Part shown: positions 17,214 through 26,552 of the stretch, in pieces | Layout: every line of letters begins with the position of its first letter | Numbering within the stretch: the first letter of the stretch is position 1 | NCBI GenBank assembly: GCA_009929615.1 | Contig: SAAB01000008.1 | Location: 1-64,000 of the forward strand | Length of the DNA: 64,000 bases | DNA from: Clostridia bacterium | GTDB lineage: Bacteria; Bacillota; Clostridia; Lachnospirales; Lachnospiraceae | Direction: 5' to 3' | Position numbers and translations under genes: made by a program | Notes under the pieces: model-generated | Told to the model about the DNA's origin: nothing | The model's database searches: none | Seen by the model: the letters and a program-made list of their open reading frames with translations, nothing else

Positions 17214-18173
17214 TTAATGCACCTGATTTGTAGGACTTCCTGCCAAAAATGCATTGACATTGGCAACAGCCATATTCATAAGACGCTGTCTTGTTTCCAA
17301 TGGTGCCCATGCAATATGAGGTGTCATCCAGAGGTTCTTTGCCTGTAAAAGAGCATTGTCTGGTTGAACCGGTTCAGTTGATGCAACATCCACTCCTGCC
17401 CCGCCAACTTTGCCGCTGTTCAAAGCATCTCTTAAATCTTCTTCGTTAATTAATCCACCACGGCCTGTATTTAAGATAATAACGCCGTCTTTCATCTTTT
17501 CAATCGTATCTTTATTAATCATGCCCTGATTTTCCGGTGTTAACGGACAATGCAAGGTGATAACATCGGATTTCTCATAAATTTCCTCAATACTTGCCAG
17601 ATGGCAGTGAGGTCCTTCCAGAGATTTGTCCATCTCGTGGCTGTAAGCCAGTACTTCCATGCCAAAGGCTTCTGCTTTTCTTCCCACTGCTTTACCAATG
17701 GCACCAAAACCGATAATACCCATGGTCTTTCCATCGAGTTCTAATAAAGGTGCATTCCAGAAACAGAAATCTGTGGATTCTGACCACTGTCCTTTTTTGA
17801 CAGCTTCTGCATGCATACCTACTTTTGAAGCAACTTCTAAAAGCAGAGCCATAGTAAACTGAGCTACCGCTTCTGTACCATAGGATGGAATGTTCGCAAC
17901 CACAATACCCATCTCATCTGCTGTCTTTGTATCGATAATATTATAGCCTGTTGCCAGACAGCCTATATATTTTACAGAAGGACATGCTTTAAGCGTTTCA
18001 GCACTTATTAGTGTTTTATTCGTAAGAATGATATCCGCATCGCCGATTCTTTCCTGAATATCCTTGTCCTCTGTTCTGTCATATACTTTAAGACTTCCTA
18101 TATCTTCCAATCCCTTCCAGGACAAATCTCCCGGGTTTAATGTGTAACCATCTAAAACAACTATCTTATGCAT
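17214..18173 (-). CDS. D-isomer specific 2-hydroxyacid dehydrogenase
   Basis: A 319-residue NAD-dependent D-2-hydroxyacid dehydrogenase, close to hydroxypyruvate/glycerate dehydrogenases. The NAD-binding Rossmann motif MGIIGFGAIGKAVGRKAEAFG lies at about residues 147-167. The catalytic residues are in the blocks LNTGRGGLINEEDL (Arg), TEPVQPDNALL (Glu) and MTPHIAW (His). Length is standard. It sits 15 bases downstream of the AlaX-like gene on the same strand. Substrate cannot be settled; glycerate/hydroxypyruvate is the best guess from overall similarity. Confidence 0.9.
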   Translation of the reverse strand: MHKIVVLDGYTLNPGDLSWKGLEDIGSLKVYDRTEDKDIQERIGDADIILTNKTLISAETLKACPSVKYIGCLATGYNIIDTKTADEMGIVVANIPSYGTEAVAQFTMALLLEVASKVGMHAEAVKKGQWSESTDFCFWNAPLLELDGKTMGIIGFGAIGKAVGRKAEAFGMEVLAYSHEMDKSLEGPHCHLASIEEIYEKSDVITLHCPLTPENQGMINKDTIEKMKDGVIILNTGRGGLINEEDLRDALNSGKVGGAGVDVASTEPVQPDNALLQAKNLWMTPHIAWAPLETRQRLMNMAVANVNAFLAGSPTNQVH

Positions 18174-18188
18174 ACTTTTTCTCCTTTA

Positions 18189-19339
18189 TTATAAGTGTGT
18201 TTCTATCCATTGCTGAATATCCTTAAATGTACCAGTCATCGTTCCCTGAATCATAGCAGGCGAGCCACCGCCTTTACCATCAAAAAGGGTTTGTATTTCT
18301 GCACCAAGCTCTTTTGCTTTGCCATTGCCATCGGCCAGTACATAACGCCATCTGTCATCCCCTCCATCGCTTAAAACCAGAACCCGCTTTGCTTTCTGTA
18401 TCAGGAGGTTGGCATATTCGCGAAGTTCATTGCCATTTAAATCCGGCTCCTGCACGCAGATAACATCCTTATCTGCCCCAAAGTTCTCCGCTTTCACCGC
18501 CAACAGCTCTTTCTTCATCCGAACAAGCCGGAATTTTAAATCTGCATTCTCTTTCTGCAGCCGGGAAACTGCCTCACAGACTTCTCCGGTTTTTGCAGAT
18601 AAAAGATGAGAAATCTCAATAATGCTTTCATGCTTCCCTGCATAATCTGCTAATGCCCGCATACCGGCAACCATCAGTATACGCCCCCCGCCTTTATAGT
18701 TCTGAAGAGACAGTATCTTAATCAGATGTATCTCCCCCGTCTTTAGCGGATGTGTTCCACAACAGGCACAAACATCTATCCCCGGAATCTCCACAATCCG
18801 CACGTCACCCTCGAGGGCTTTCTTACTGCGGTAGTCCATCTGCTTCAGCACATCCTTCGCGGGAATTGTTACCTGAATCGGAATGTTGTCCTGGACCGCC
18901 CGATTCGCTTCTTCTTCAATGGCTTCGACCTGTTCCTTCGTCAATTCACCATTGATATCCAGCGTGATTCCATCACTTCCCATATGAAAACCGACATTGT
19001 CAAAGCCATATTTCTGATGAATAAGCCCGGATACAATGTGTTCTCCGGCATGGTTCTGCATGTTGGAATAGCGAAAATTCCAATCCAAAATTCCATAAAT
19101 CTTATCTCCGATGGCTAAAGGCGAATCCGTTTGATGCCAGATACAGCCTTCTTTTTCATGGGTATCAAAAACAACGGCCTTCCCAAGATACCCTCTGTCC
19201 CCCGGCTGTCCACCACCTTCAGGAAAAAAGCGGTTCGGTCCAGTTGAACAAGGTACTTATCCCCATCCTCTATGCATTCCACAACCCTTGCATCAAATTC
19301 CCGTATATAGGGGTCTTTCTCAAATAATCGTTCTGTCAT
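18189..19339 (-). pseudogene. alanyl-tRNA editing protein (AlaX-L type), single-base frameshift
   Basis: Two frames together make one AlaX-type editing hydrolase, which removes Ser or Gly from mischarged tRNA-Ala. The 5' part from ATG 19339 (RBS GAGGAG) reads MTERLFEKDPYIREFDARV...LDRTAFF, then goes out of frame. Shifting by one base restores the family sequence PEGGGQPGDRGYLGK and runs into HAGEHIVSGL (zinc motif HxxxH) and CACCGTHP, then a C-terminal DHHA1-like region. The break lies at a run of six A on the plus strand (19224-19229, T on the coding strand); seven would restore the frame. It may be a true null allele, a slippage-controlled gene, or a sequencing error. Confidence 0.85.
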
Positions 19340-19369
19340 CTTTCTGCTCCTCTGGTCACTATCAACACA

Positions 19370-19396
19370 AAAAGGAATCTGCCTGGGCAGATTCCG
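19370..19396 (-). terminator. rho-independent terminator after rpoN
   Basis: A perfect 10-bp inverted repeat GGAATCTGCC / GGCAGATTCC with a 2-base centre, followed on the minus strand by TTTTTGTG. It lies directly after the rpoN stop. Confidence 0.85.
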
Positions 19397-19399
19397 CTA

Positions 19400-20767
19400 T
19401 TACTGAAAACGTTTCCGGCCACTGGCATCTTTAATCCCAAGTTCTTCCCGATACTTTGCTACCGTTCGCCTGCATATTTTTACGCCCCGTTCCACGAGCT
19501 GCTCTGTGATAGCTCTGTCACTTAAAGGCTTTTTCTTATTCTCCTCTTCAACAATAGCTACAACCAGCTGTTTAACCTGCTCTGTCGTAATCTTTTCGCC
19601 ACTGTTCTTTCCCGCAATACTCTTGGAGAAAAAATAATTCATAGGGAATACTCCCCATGCACACTGCAGATATTTATCCCGAATCGCACGGCTGACCGTT
19701 GACTCATGAATGTCCAGCATCTCTGCCACATCCTGAAGTCTCAGTGGTCTTAAATGTCCAATCCCCAGATTAAAGAAGGCTTCCTGATAATCAATAATAC
19801 ACTTTGAGACCCGCATCAATGTAGAATTTCTCTGCCCTATACAGCTCTGTATCCACTCAGCCTGACGAATCTTATCACTGATATAGGCCCGGGTTTCCTT
19901 TGACGAATCGCTTTCAAGTATCCGTTTGTAGAAATGATTGATTCCAATCTTCGGATACATATATTCATTTAATAAAATCTCATAGTACTCTGCCAGCTTA
20001 ACAACGGTAACATCCGGTGTAATATACTTTAACCGGCTTCGTGCATCAAAGCCCCGGCTTGGTTTCGGATTCAATTCCTTGATATGGTCACAAGCTCTGA
20101 CAACTTCCTCCATCGGAAGCTTCGTCCGTTTACTGATAATATGCAGCTGATTCTTACCAAGTAACTCCAGATAATCTGAAACAATCACTTTCGCCGCATC
20201 ATCCTCTTCTTCCTCCCGCTCCAACTGAAGCCGCAGGCATTCCTGAACATTCCTTGCACATACGCCTGCCGGTTCCAAACTTTGAAGCAGCTTTAACTGC
20301 TCTTCTACAAAGTCCCTATCCGTTCCAAAACGCCGGGCAATATCTTCCAGATTCTCTTCCATATACCCTTTAGAATCCAGGGAATACACCATAAACTGAA
20401 TAACATCATACTGTAAGTCACTTAGGTCCACCGTTAAAAGCTGATGCAGCAAATACTCGGATAATTCTTCACCCGCATCTTCGCTATAGTCCCTAAACTG
20501 CTTGTCCTCAGACTTATCACCATACTCCTGACTGTAATAAACCCGGTTCCGTTCATCAATAGAATCCAGCCATTCCAGCTTCTTCATTAAATCGCCCGCT
20601 TTATCCGGTGTTTCATAGGATTCTTCAACATCCACAACCGGATTCTCCAAAGCAATTTCCTTAATATAGTCATTCAATTCCTGGCTGCTCATCTGGAGAA
20701 TCTCCATGGACTGTATCATCTTCTGGGATAATATTTGATTTTGAGTTACCGACAATCGAATATCCAT
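19400..20767 (-). CDS. rpoN: RNA polymerase sigma-54 factor
   Basis: A 455-residue sigma-54. Region I at the N-terminus (LSVTQNQILSQKMIQSMEILQMSSQEL) binds activator and core. The core-binding and DNA-binding domains follow, with LQDVAEMLDIHESTVSRAIRDKYLQ as the helix-turn-helix and CRRTVAKYREELGI as the RpoN box near the C-terminus. Region II is acidic, as usual (about residues 50-85). Length is normal. Sigma-54 needs an AAA+ enhancer-binding protein; none is encoded in this window, and I found no convincing -24/-12 promoter here. Confidence 0.95.
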   Translation of the reverse strand: MDIRLSVTQNQILSQKMIQSMEILQMSSQELNDYIKEIALENPVVDVEESYETPDKAGDLMKKLEWLDSIDERNRVYYSQEYGDKSEDKQFRDYSEDAGEELSEYLLHQLLTVDLSDLQYDVIQFMVYSLDSKGYMEENLEDIARRFGTDRDFVEEQLKLLQSLEPAGVCARNVQECLRLQLEREEEEDDAAKVIVSDYLELLGKNQLHIISKRTKLPMEEVVRACDHIKELNPKPSRGFDARSRLKYITPDVTVVKLAEYYEILLNEYMYPKIGINHFYKRILESDSSKETRAYISDKIRQAEWIQSCIGQRNSTLMRVSKCIIDYQEAFFNLGIGHLRPLRLQDVAEMLDIHESTVSRAIRDKYLQCAWGVFPMNYFFSKSIAGKNSGEKITTEQVKQLVVAIVEEENKKKPLSDRAITEQLVERGVKICRRTVAKYREELGIKDASGRKRFQ

Positions 20768-20855
20768 AAATTCTCCTTATCTATTCATCTTCTGCCCTTT
20801 TCAGGCTTTTGTCCATCACTTAATATTTTATCATAATTGCCCCAGATTGACTACT

Positions 20856-21407
20856 TCATTTTTTCCCCAGAGAACGCAGTACCATCTGGTATAAATATTC
20901 CAAATAGGTCTCTTCGCTCATATGGCTTTCCTCTATCATCTTTCGATGGACCGGACCAATCATCCCCTGAATAGCCGTCATAAATACCCATTTCACATAT
21001 TCTTTCTCTTCCGGCTTTGCAAGTCCCTCTTCACAGGCGGCTTCTTTCAAAGCCTCTGCCAGGCTGTCCATACATTTCAGCCGCAGTTCTTCGCTTATAA
21101 CAAGGGCACAGGCATGTTCCGAACACTTTGCCATAGCTGCCACTGTTTCAAGCTTTTCCTTCAGAGTCTCTGCTCTGTCCATATGTTTTAATGCTTCACC
21201 AATCAGATGGTCATATCCGTACATCAATGATTTTTCAATAATCTCTTCTTTTGAGGAAAAATATTCATAGGTCGTTCCTTTGCCCACACCCGCTTCTTTT
21301 GCGATTTCTGAAACGGTTAAGGCACTCAAATCTCTTTTATCCTGAAGCAGTCTCAGAACTGCTTCATATACTGCAATGGCTTTTGGATAATTATCTTTAG
21401 AATTCAT
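20856..21407 (-). CDS. TetR family regulator of the adjacent RND pump
   Basis: A 183-residue TetR/AcrR-type repressor. The N-terminal helix-turn-helix is clear: TVSEIAKEAGVGKGTTYEYFSSKEEIIEKSL (about residues 28-58), and the rest is the helical ligand domain. I choose the ATG at 21407 with TGGAGGAAG just upstream; longer frames lack a site and would run into the pump gene. The start overlaps the 3' end of the RND gene by 11 bases, so pump and regulator are translated together. A palindrome typical of TetR operators lies at the shared promoter (25504-25519), which suggests autoregulation. Confidence 0.88.
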   Translation of the reverse strand: MNSKDNYPKAIAVYEAVLRLLQDKRDLSALTVSEIAKEAGVGKGTTYEYFSSKEEIIEKSLMYGYDHLIGEALKHMDRAETLKEKLETVAAMAKCSEHACALVISEELRLKCMDSLAEALKEAACEEGLAKPEEKEYVKWVFMTAIQGMIGPVHRKMIEESHMSEETYLEYLYQMVLRSLGKK

Positions 21408-24400
21408 CGTCTTCCTCCACAACTGCCCTGACCTCTTTCCGATGGAAAATATCATAAATAATCGGTACAACAAAGAGGGTCAGACAGGTTCCGTAAATCA
21501 TACCGCCAATGGTAACAATAGCCATAGGCCGAACCATGTCGCTGCCATCGCCTATTCCCAGTGCCATCGTCGACATGGCAAGAATGGTCGTCAGAGCCGT
21601 CATGAGAATTGGACGCATTCGTGTCTTTCCAGTCTCAATCAGGGCTTCTGTTTTCGACATTCCTTCGCTACGAAGCTGATTGGTGTAATCGATAAAGACG
21701 ATACCATTATTTACAATAATACCGCAGAGCATAACGAAACCAACCATAGCGATAACACTCAAAATATTGCCGGAAAGTAAAAGTCCGATAAAACCACCGG
21801 TAAATGCCAGTGGCACTGTAAACATAACGATAAATGGGGAAAGCAGTGACTGGAACTGAGCTACCATAATCAGATACATGATAACAATACCAAGTCCCAA
21901 CAGCTGCAGCAACTGTCCCATAGCTTCATTAATGGATTCTGTCTCGCCGGAATATTCCACCGTATATCCCTCCGGCAGATCATAGTCTTTCACAGCTTCT
22001 TTAAAAGCATCTGAAACAAGGGTTGTGTTATGAGAATCATCCACCGCACAGCTTACACTTATATAACGCTGCTGGGAATCGTGACTTACAGAAGAAAGAC
22101 CTGATTTATCTGTAACTTCTGCAATATCCGACAAGCGAACATTCTCTTCCTCTCCGGCCTGATTCTGGCTGGTCAGATTAAAGTTCTTAATATCTTCTCT
22201 GGTCATGGCCTCATCCGCACTATCCATAACAAAAATATCATAATCATCTGTATCCGTCGATAAAACAGCGGATGACGTTGGGGCTGCCACAACCGCTGCA
22301 AGCTGCTGATAAACCTGGGCAACCGTCAGATTGTGAAGCATAGCTTCCTGTTTATTCACTGTAATTCGAAGTTCCGGTGTCGGACTTTCCTGCCCGTCGG
22401 ACACTTCAATCGCACCATCAATATTTCTCAATTCTTCGGCATAATCTGATGCAATCCGCTGCAAAACATCCAAATCCCGTCCCTTAATCATGACACTGAT
22501 TCCCGAACCGCCAAGGGCTGACATATCCATTGTCGAACCATTTGCTGTCACCTCGCAGTCCATATCTGCTGTCAGATTTTCGATTTCAGCGGCAACTTCA
22601 TTACTGGTCATACTTCTTTTGTCTTTTAAAATGACATACATAGAAACGGCATTCGTTTCTGTATTTCCCATGGAACTCATCATACTTAAGCTGGAACCCA
22701 GCATGGCACCAACATCTTCCACATCTTCAAGGGTCTCGATACGGGTCATGACCTCATCTGAAACTGCAACAGCCTCATCAAAAGTCGCCTCGTCATCCAG
22801 GGCTACTGAAACTGAAATCTGAGTGGAATCTGTCGTTCCCATAAACTCCATACCCCTTGAGAGAATAAGGGCAGAACTTCCTATTAAAGCTGCTGTTACA
22901 ACGCCTAAGACAATAGCCTTATGTTTTAAAGACCACCGAAGTGCTTTGGCATAGGAACCAATCATACGGTCAAATAACGGAAAAGCCTTTTCTGTTGTAT
23001 TCGTAAGCATCTTGGATGACAGCATCGGCACAACGGTCAATGCAACCACCAGGCTGGCCAGTAAGGAATAGGCAATGGTCAATACCAGATCCACAAAAAG
23101 CTGTCTTGTAATACCGTCTGTAAATATAATTGGTGCCCAGATACAGATGGTTGTCAATGTAGATGCAATAATTGCACCCATAACCTGTTTGGCCCCCTGA
23201 ACTGCTGCCCTTTTAACCGGCACACCTTCGCCTCTCAAACGATAGATATTCTCAATAACTACGATAGAGTTATCCACCAGCATACCGACACCCAGTGCCA
23301 GACCGGACAGGGATATAATATTCATCGTAACTCCGGAGAAATACATAAGTGTAATGGCAAAGAGGACGCTGAATGGAATAGAGATAGCAACAATGAATGT
23401 TGGCCGTACATCCTTAAGGAACAGGAACAGGACGATAATTGCCAGCAAAGCACCAAAAATCAAATTCGATAAAACCGACTGGATAACCATATCAATATAA
23501 ATCCCCTGGTCCATTAATGGTGTCATTTCCACACCATACTCTGCCGCTTTTCCGGAGGCCATATATTCACGTATACGCCGTGCCACATCCGCTGTAGAAT
23601 AACCATTCTGTTTCTCCACCGATACGAGGATGGCCGGTGCACCATTCATCTTTGTATAAACTTCATCACTGTTATTAACCAGTGCAATATCTGCAATATC
23701 TTTCAGATAAACCGTTCCTAAATCCTGACTGGACAAATCCATGATGACAAGATTTTCAATATCTTCAATACTGGTCAGCTTGTCACCAACACGAACCATA
23801 TAATCCCTGCCATCTTCAGCAATATAACCTGCCGGCATGGAGAAGTTCTGAGCTGTCAGAATACCTTTGACCATATCTTTGGTAAGGGCTTTTCGAATAT
23901 CTGAACTTTCAAGGGTTGTATCTCTTGTTGTATTCAGCTGGCTCTGAGCATCTTCCAGCTGGGTTTCTCCCATAACAAGCTGTGCCTCTGCCGTACTCAT
24001 TTCAACCGTTGCCAGAGCTTTGTTCTTACTCAGCTCCTCTGCCGCCTGAGCCAATGTCATCTTACCGGAAGATACCTGTTCTTCTGCCTGGGCAATGGCA
24101 GTACGTCCTTCCGAAATCGCTGCTTTTCCCGTACTAATCTGGGTTTTCATCTCATTTATAGCATCGCTCTGGGATTCAAAGGCCGTTCTTAATAAAGCCA
24201 GCTCTGCCAGCCTTGCTGCCACATTCTCAGATTCTGTTGTAAAACTTGTAATTGATGCATCTATTGTTGCAATTTCTTCCGGAATCTGTGCCTTTCTTGC
24301 ATCAATGGCGCTTATCTGACTGTTCACATCAGCCAGCTGACTGTTTAATGCATCCAACTGGGTCTGTTTTTCCTCCGGTGTGAGTTCTGTATTTCCCTCA

Positions 24401-25452
24401 AGCTGGGTAATTGCAGCTTCCAGCTGGGTTCTGGTTCCAAGCAGTGCGTCATAAGCGGCCTGTCCTTCTGCGGACTCAAGGCCCTGCTGCTCGGTCACAA
24501 GGGCTTCTCTCTGTGCTCCCAGAGCCGTAAGCTGTGCAGCATACTGCTCTGCCAGGGCATTCAATTCACCTTCCTGCCCCTGCAATGCCTGATACTCATT
24601 CTCTGCTGCTGTAATGACGGCTTCCATCTGAAGCAGCTGGGTTTCTTTTTCATCCAGCTGGGCCTTCTGAGCAGCAATCTCACTTTCTCCAGAGGATAAT
24701 TCAGAGCGGGCAGCATCTAACTGGGACTCGGCACTTGCCAGCTGTCCCATCGCCTGCTGTTTACCGCTTTCGAGCTGGGCCTTACCATCGGCAAGCTGAG
24801 ATCTTGCTGCATCCAGTTCTCCCTGGGCCTCATCAAAACCTTCATTTATTTTACCGGTAATCCGGTCATTTAACTGATTAATTTTTTCTTCACTTAATAT
24901 AACCTGAACAGAGGATTCTATAAGTCCGGATGCACTGACCGAAGCCACACCATCCATACTATTAAGGTCTGCACTTATCTTTTCATTGTAAATCTCACTG
25001 ACTTCTTCCGTCGTCATTCCTTCGCCGGAAACAGCTGCCATCATAACCGGCATCATATCCGGATTAATCTTCATGATAATCGGCGTACCGACTTCATCCG
25101 GCCAATAGGAACCAATCAAATCCAGACTTTCCCGAATCTCAATGGTTGCCGAATCCATGTTGGCGCTTGTGTTAAACTCAAGAACAACCATGGAATAATT
25201 TTCACTGGATGTTGAAGAAACATGTTTAATATTACTGACGGTTGCCATCGAAGATTCTATGGGTTCTGTCACCACCATCTCCACCTGTTCCGGACTGGCA
25301 CCCTGATAGGTTGTCATGACAATCGCATATGGAAAATTCATACTTGGAAGCAAATCCGTTGACAGCTTTGAAAAAGAAACAAAGCCAAGAATAATTACAA
25401 TAATAACCGCTACAATGACTGTGTATGGTCTTTTTACGCTAAAACGCGGCAT
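21397..25452 (-). CDS. RND family efflux permease with coiled-coil insertion
   Basis: A 1351-residue RND (AcrB/HAE-like) transporter. The start at 25452 has AAGGAGG upstream; a 49-residue extension in the open frame is unlikely. The N-terminal membrane helix and LLPSMNFPYAIVMTTYQGASPEQVE are standard. The pump repeats twice, with membrane bundles at about residues 640-860 and 1180-1330 and the proton-relay region GMLVDNSIVVIENIYR. A stretch of about 310 residues (about 215-530) inserted in the first extracytoplasmic domain is rich in Ala, Gln and Glu with heptad and ExQL repeats, predicting a long coiled coil. No membrane-fusion protein or outer-membrane factor is nearby, as expected for a single-membrane cell. 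Confidence 0.9.
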   Translation of the reverse strand: MPRFSVKRPYTVIVAVIIVIILGFVSFSKLSTDLLPSMNFPYAIVMTTYQGASPEQVEMVVTEPIESSMATVSNIKHVSSTSSENYSMVVLEFNTSANMDSATIEIRESLDLIGSYWPDEVGTPIIMKINPDMMPVMMAAVSGEGMTTEEVSEIYNEKISADLNSMDGVASVSASGLIESSVQVILSEEKINQLNDRITGKINEGFDEAQGELDAARSQLADGKAQLESGKQQAMGQLASAESQLDAARSELSSGESEIAAQKAQLDEKETQLLQMEAVITAAENEYQALQGQEGELNALAEQYAAQLTALGAQREALVTEQQGLESAEGQAAYDALLGTRTQLEAAITQLEGNTELTPEEKQTQLDALNSQLADVNSQISAIDARKAQIPEEIATIDASITSFTTESENVAARLAELALLRTAFESQSDAINEMKTQISTGKAAISEGRTAIAQAEEQVSSGKMTLAQAAEELSKNKALATVEMSTAEAQLVMGETQLEDAQSQLNTTRDTTLESSDIRKALTKDMVKGILTAQNFSMPAGYIAEDGRDYMVRVGDKLTSIEDIENLVIMDLSSQDLGTVYLKDIADIALVNNSDEVYTKMNGAPAILVSVEKQNGYSTADVARRIREYMASGKAAEYGVEMTPLMDQGIYIDMVIQSVLSNLIFGALLAIIVLFLFLKDVRPTFIVAISIPFSVLFAITLMYFSGVTMNIISLSGLALGVGMLVDNSIVVIENIYRLRGEGVPVKRAAVQGAKQVMGAIIASTLTTICIWAPIIFTDGITRQLFVDLVLTIAYSLLASLVVALTVVPMLSSKMLTNTTEKAFPLFDRMIGSYAKALRWSLKHKAIVLGVVTAALIGSSALILSRGMEFMGTTDSTQISVSVALDDEATFDEAVAVSDEVMTRIETLEDVEDVGAMLGSSLSMMSSMGNTETNAVSMYVILKDKRSMTSNEVAAEIENLTADMDCEVTANGSTMDMSALGGSGISVMIKGRDLDVLQRIASDYAEELRNIDGAIEVSDGQESPTPELRITVNKQEAMLHNLTVAQVYQQLAAVVAAPTSSAVLSTDTDDYDIFVMDSADEAMTREDIKNFNLTSQNQAGEEENVRLSDIAEVTDKSGLSSVSHDSQQRYISVSCAVDDSHNTTLVSDAFKEAVKDYDLPEGYTVEYSGETESINEAMGQLLQLLGLGIVIMYLIMVAQFQSLLSPFIVMFTVPLAFTGGFIGLLLSGNILSVIAMVGFVMLCGIIVNNGIVFIDYTNQLRSEGMSKTEALIETGKTRMRPILMTALTTILAMSTMALGIGDGSDMVRPMAIVTIGGMIYGTCLTLFVVPIIYDIFHRKEVRAVVEEDDEF

Positions 25453-25503
25453 CCCTTTATCCTCCTTAATTAAGACATCCCCTGATGTTGTTAAATTTTG
25501 GCC

Positions 25504-25557
25504 GACCGACTGGTCAGTCACAGAAAAGATTATACCAATTAATGCAAAACATTGCAA
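25504..25557 (-). promoter_or_regulatory. promoter and TetR-type operator of the RND-tetR operon
   Basis: On the minus strand a -35 TTGCAA (25552-25557) and -10 TATAAT (25529-25534) are 17 bases apart. About nine bases past the -10 lies GACTGACCAGTCGGTC (25504-25519), containing overlapping perfect inverted repeats (GACC/GGTC and GACTG/CAGTC). Binding there would block transcription initiation. Confidence 0.8.
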
Positions 25558-25687
25558 TATTTTCACCAGAACAAATTCGTATGGAAGGGAATATGGCAAA
25601 TTTGTCCATTGGAGGTTAAATCATCAAATTACAAAGCGCATATATCCTTAGATAGATTCATTGAACATATAACTCCTAGATAAGTGA

Positions 25688-25918
25688 AAAGTATATTATA
25701 TACACAAAGGACTTAAAAAAGCAGCTGAGAAGTTTTTTATTTCCACTCAGGGTATGAGTAAAACTATTATTAATCTTGAATTTGCACCTTATGGATGCCC
25801 GCATATTCATGGACGAGCCAATGAATATAGAAATATAGTTATCGACTTCCTCGTTTATAATGATTTTTATAGCAAAAAAGGACCACTCCGGGGTCCTTTT
25901 TTGTACATTCTTAAATAA
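25688..25918 (+). pseudogene. possible remnant of a protein-coding gene (C-terminal fragment)
   Basis: This 300-base gap holds an open stretch on the plus strand without a usable start. Its translation has protein-like character (GLKKAAEKFF, then NLEFAPYGCPHIHGRANEYRNIVIDFL) faintly recalling the histidine-bearing C-terminus of alpha/beta hydrolases. There is no ribosome site or intact N-terminus. The end runs through the terminator of the neighbouring gene. Treat as a weak candidate for a decayed gene. Confidence 0.25.
25873..25904. terminator. rho-independent terminator after the cytidylate kinase-like gene
   Basis: Inverted repeat AAAAGGACC...GGTCCTTTT with a short loop and flanking A- and T-runs, seven bases beyond the stop of the minus-strand gene. 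Confidence 0.8.
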
Positions 25919-26528
25919 ATTTTATTGCACTGGCAATCATCTCTACTGTGCCATCAATTCCAAATCTGGAACTTGAAATCGACATGTGGTAAGAATCACT
26001 TCTTCCCCACTTAACATCACTATAATAGTTATGATAGCTTGCACGTCGTTTATCAATCTTATTCATCAGACTCTCCGCACGCTTCCGGTCAATATTCTGA
26101 CGCTTCATAATACGTTCTATCCTGTCTTCTTTATCACCGTGGATAAAGATGGAAATCATCCCTTCTGTATTCTCCAGAATAGATTCTGCACATCGTCCGA
26201 TAAAGACACAGGAACCTTCTGCTGCCAGTTTCTGAATCGTACGGCTTTGCATAAAGAACAGACTGTCATTGGTCAGATAATCCATAGATGTCATCATTGC
26301 AGCATCGGCTGTCGGATTACCGGAACAGAAACCGTTTAAAATCCAGCTGGTACGCTTCTCGTCCGCATTCTCAAATAAAGACTGAGCAAGTCCTGAATCG
26401 ACGGCTGTCTGCTTTAACAGCACCTTATCATAACATGGAATCCCCAGTTTCTCTGCTAATTTTTCACCAATCTCACGGCCACCACTGCCGTATTCACGCC
26501 CAATACAAATAATCTTTTTTTCTGCCAT
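25911..26528 (-). CDS. cytidylate kinase-like family protein
   Basis: A 205-residue P-loop kinase of the cytidylate kinase-like (Cytidylate_kin2) family. The Walker A-type start is ICIGREYGSGGREIGEKLAEKLG, with GRCAESIL and the LID-like region RIERIMKRQNIDRKRAESLMNKIDKRRASYHNYY split across the middle. These proteins are distinct from the essential Cmk and their substrate is not established. It follows the MATE gene by 24 bases on the same strand and is likely co-transcribed. Length is normal. Confidence 0.85.
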   Translation of the reverse strand: MAEKKIICIGREYGSGGREIGEKLAEKLGIPCYDKVLLKQTAVDSGLAQSLFENADEKRTSWILNGFCSGNPTADAAMMTSMDYLTNDSLFFMQSRTIQKLAAEGSCVFIGRCAESILENTEGMISIFIHGDKEDRIERIMKRQNIDRKRAESLMNKIDKRRASYHNYYSDVKWGRSDSYHMSISSSRFGIDGTVEMIASAIKFI

Positions 26529-26552
26529 AATGAACTCCCCTTCCGTCGAATA

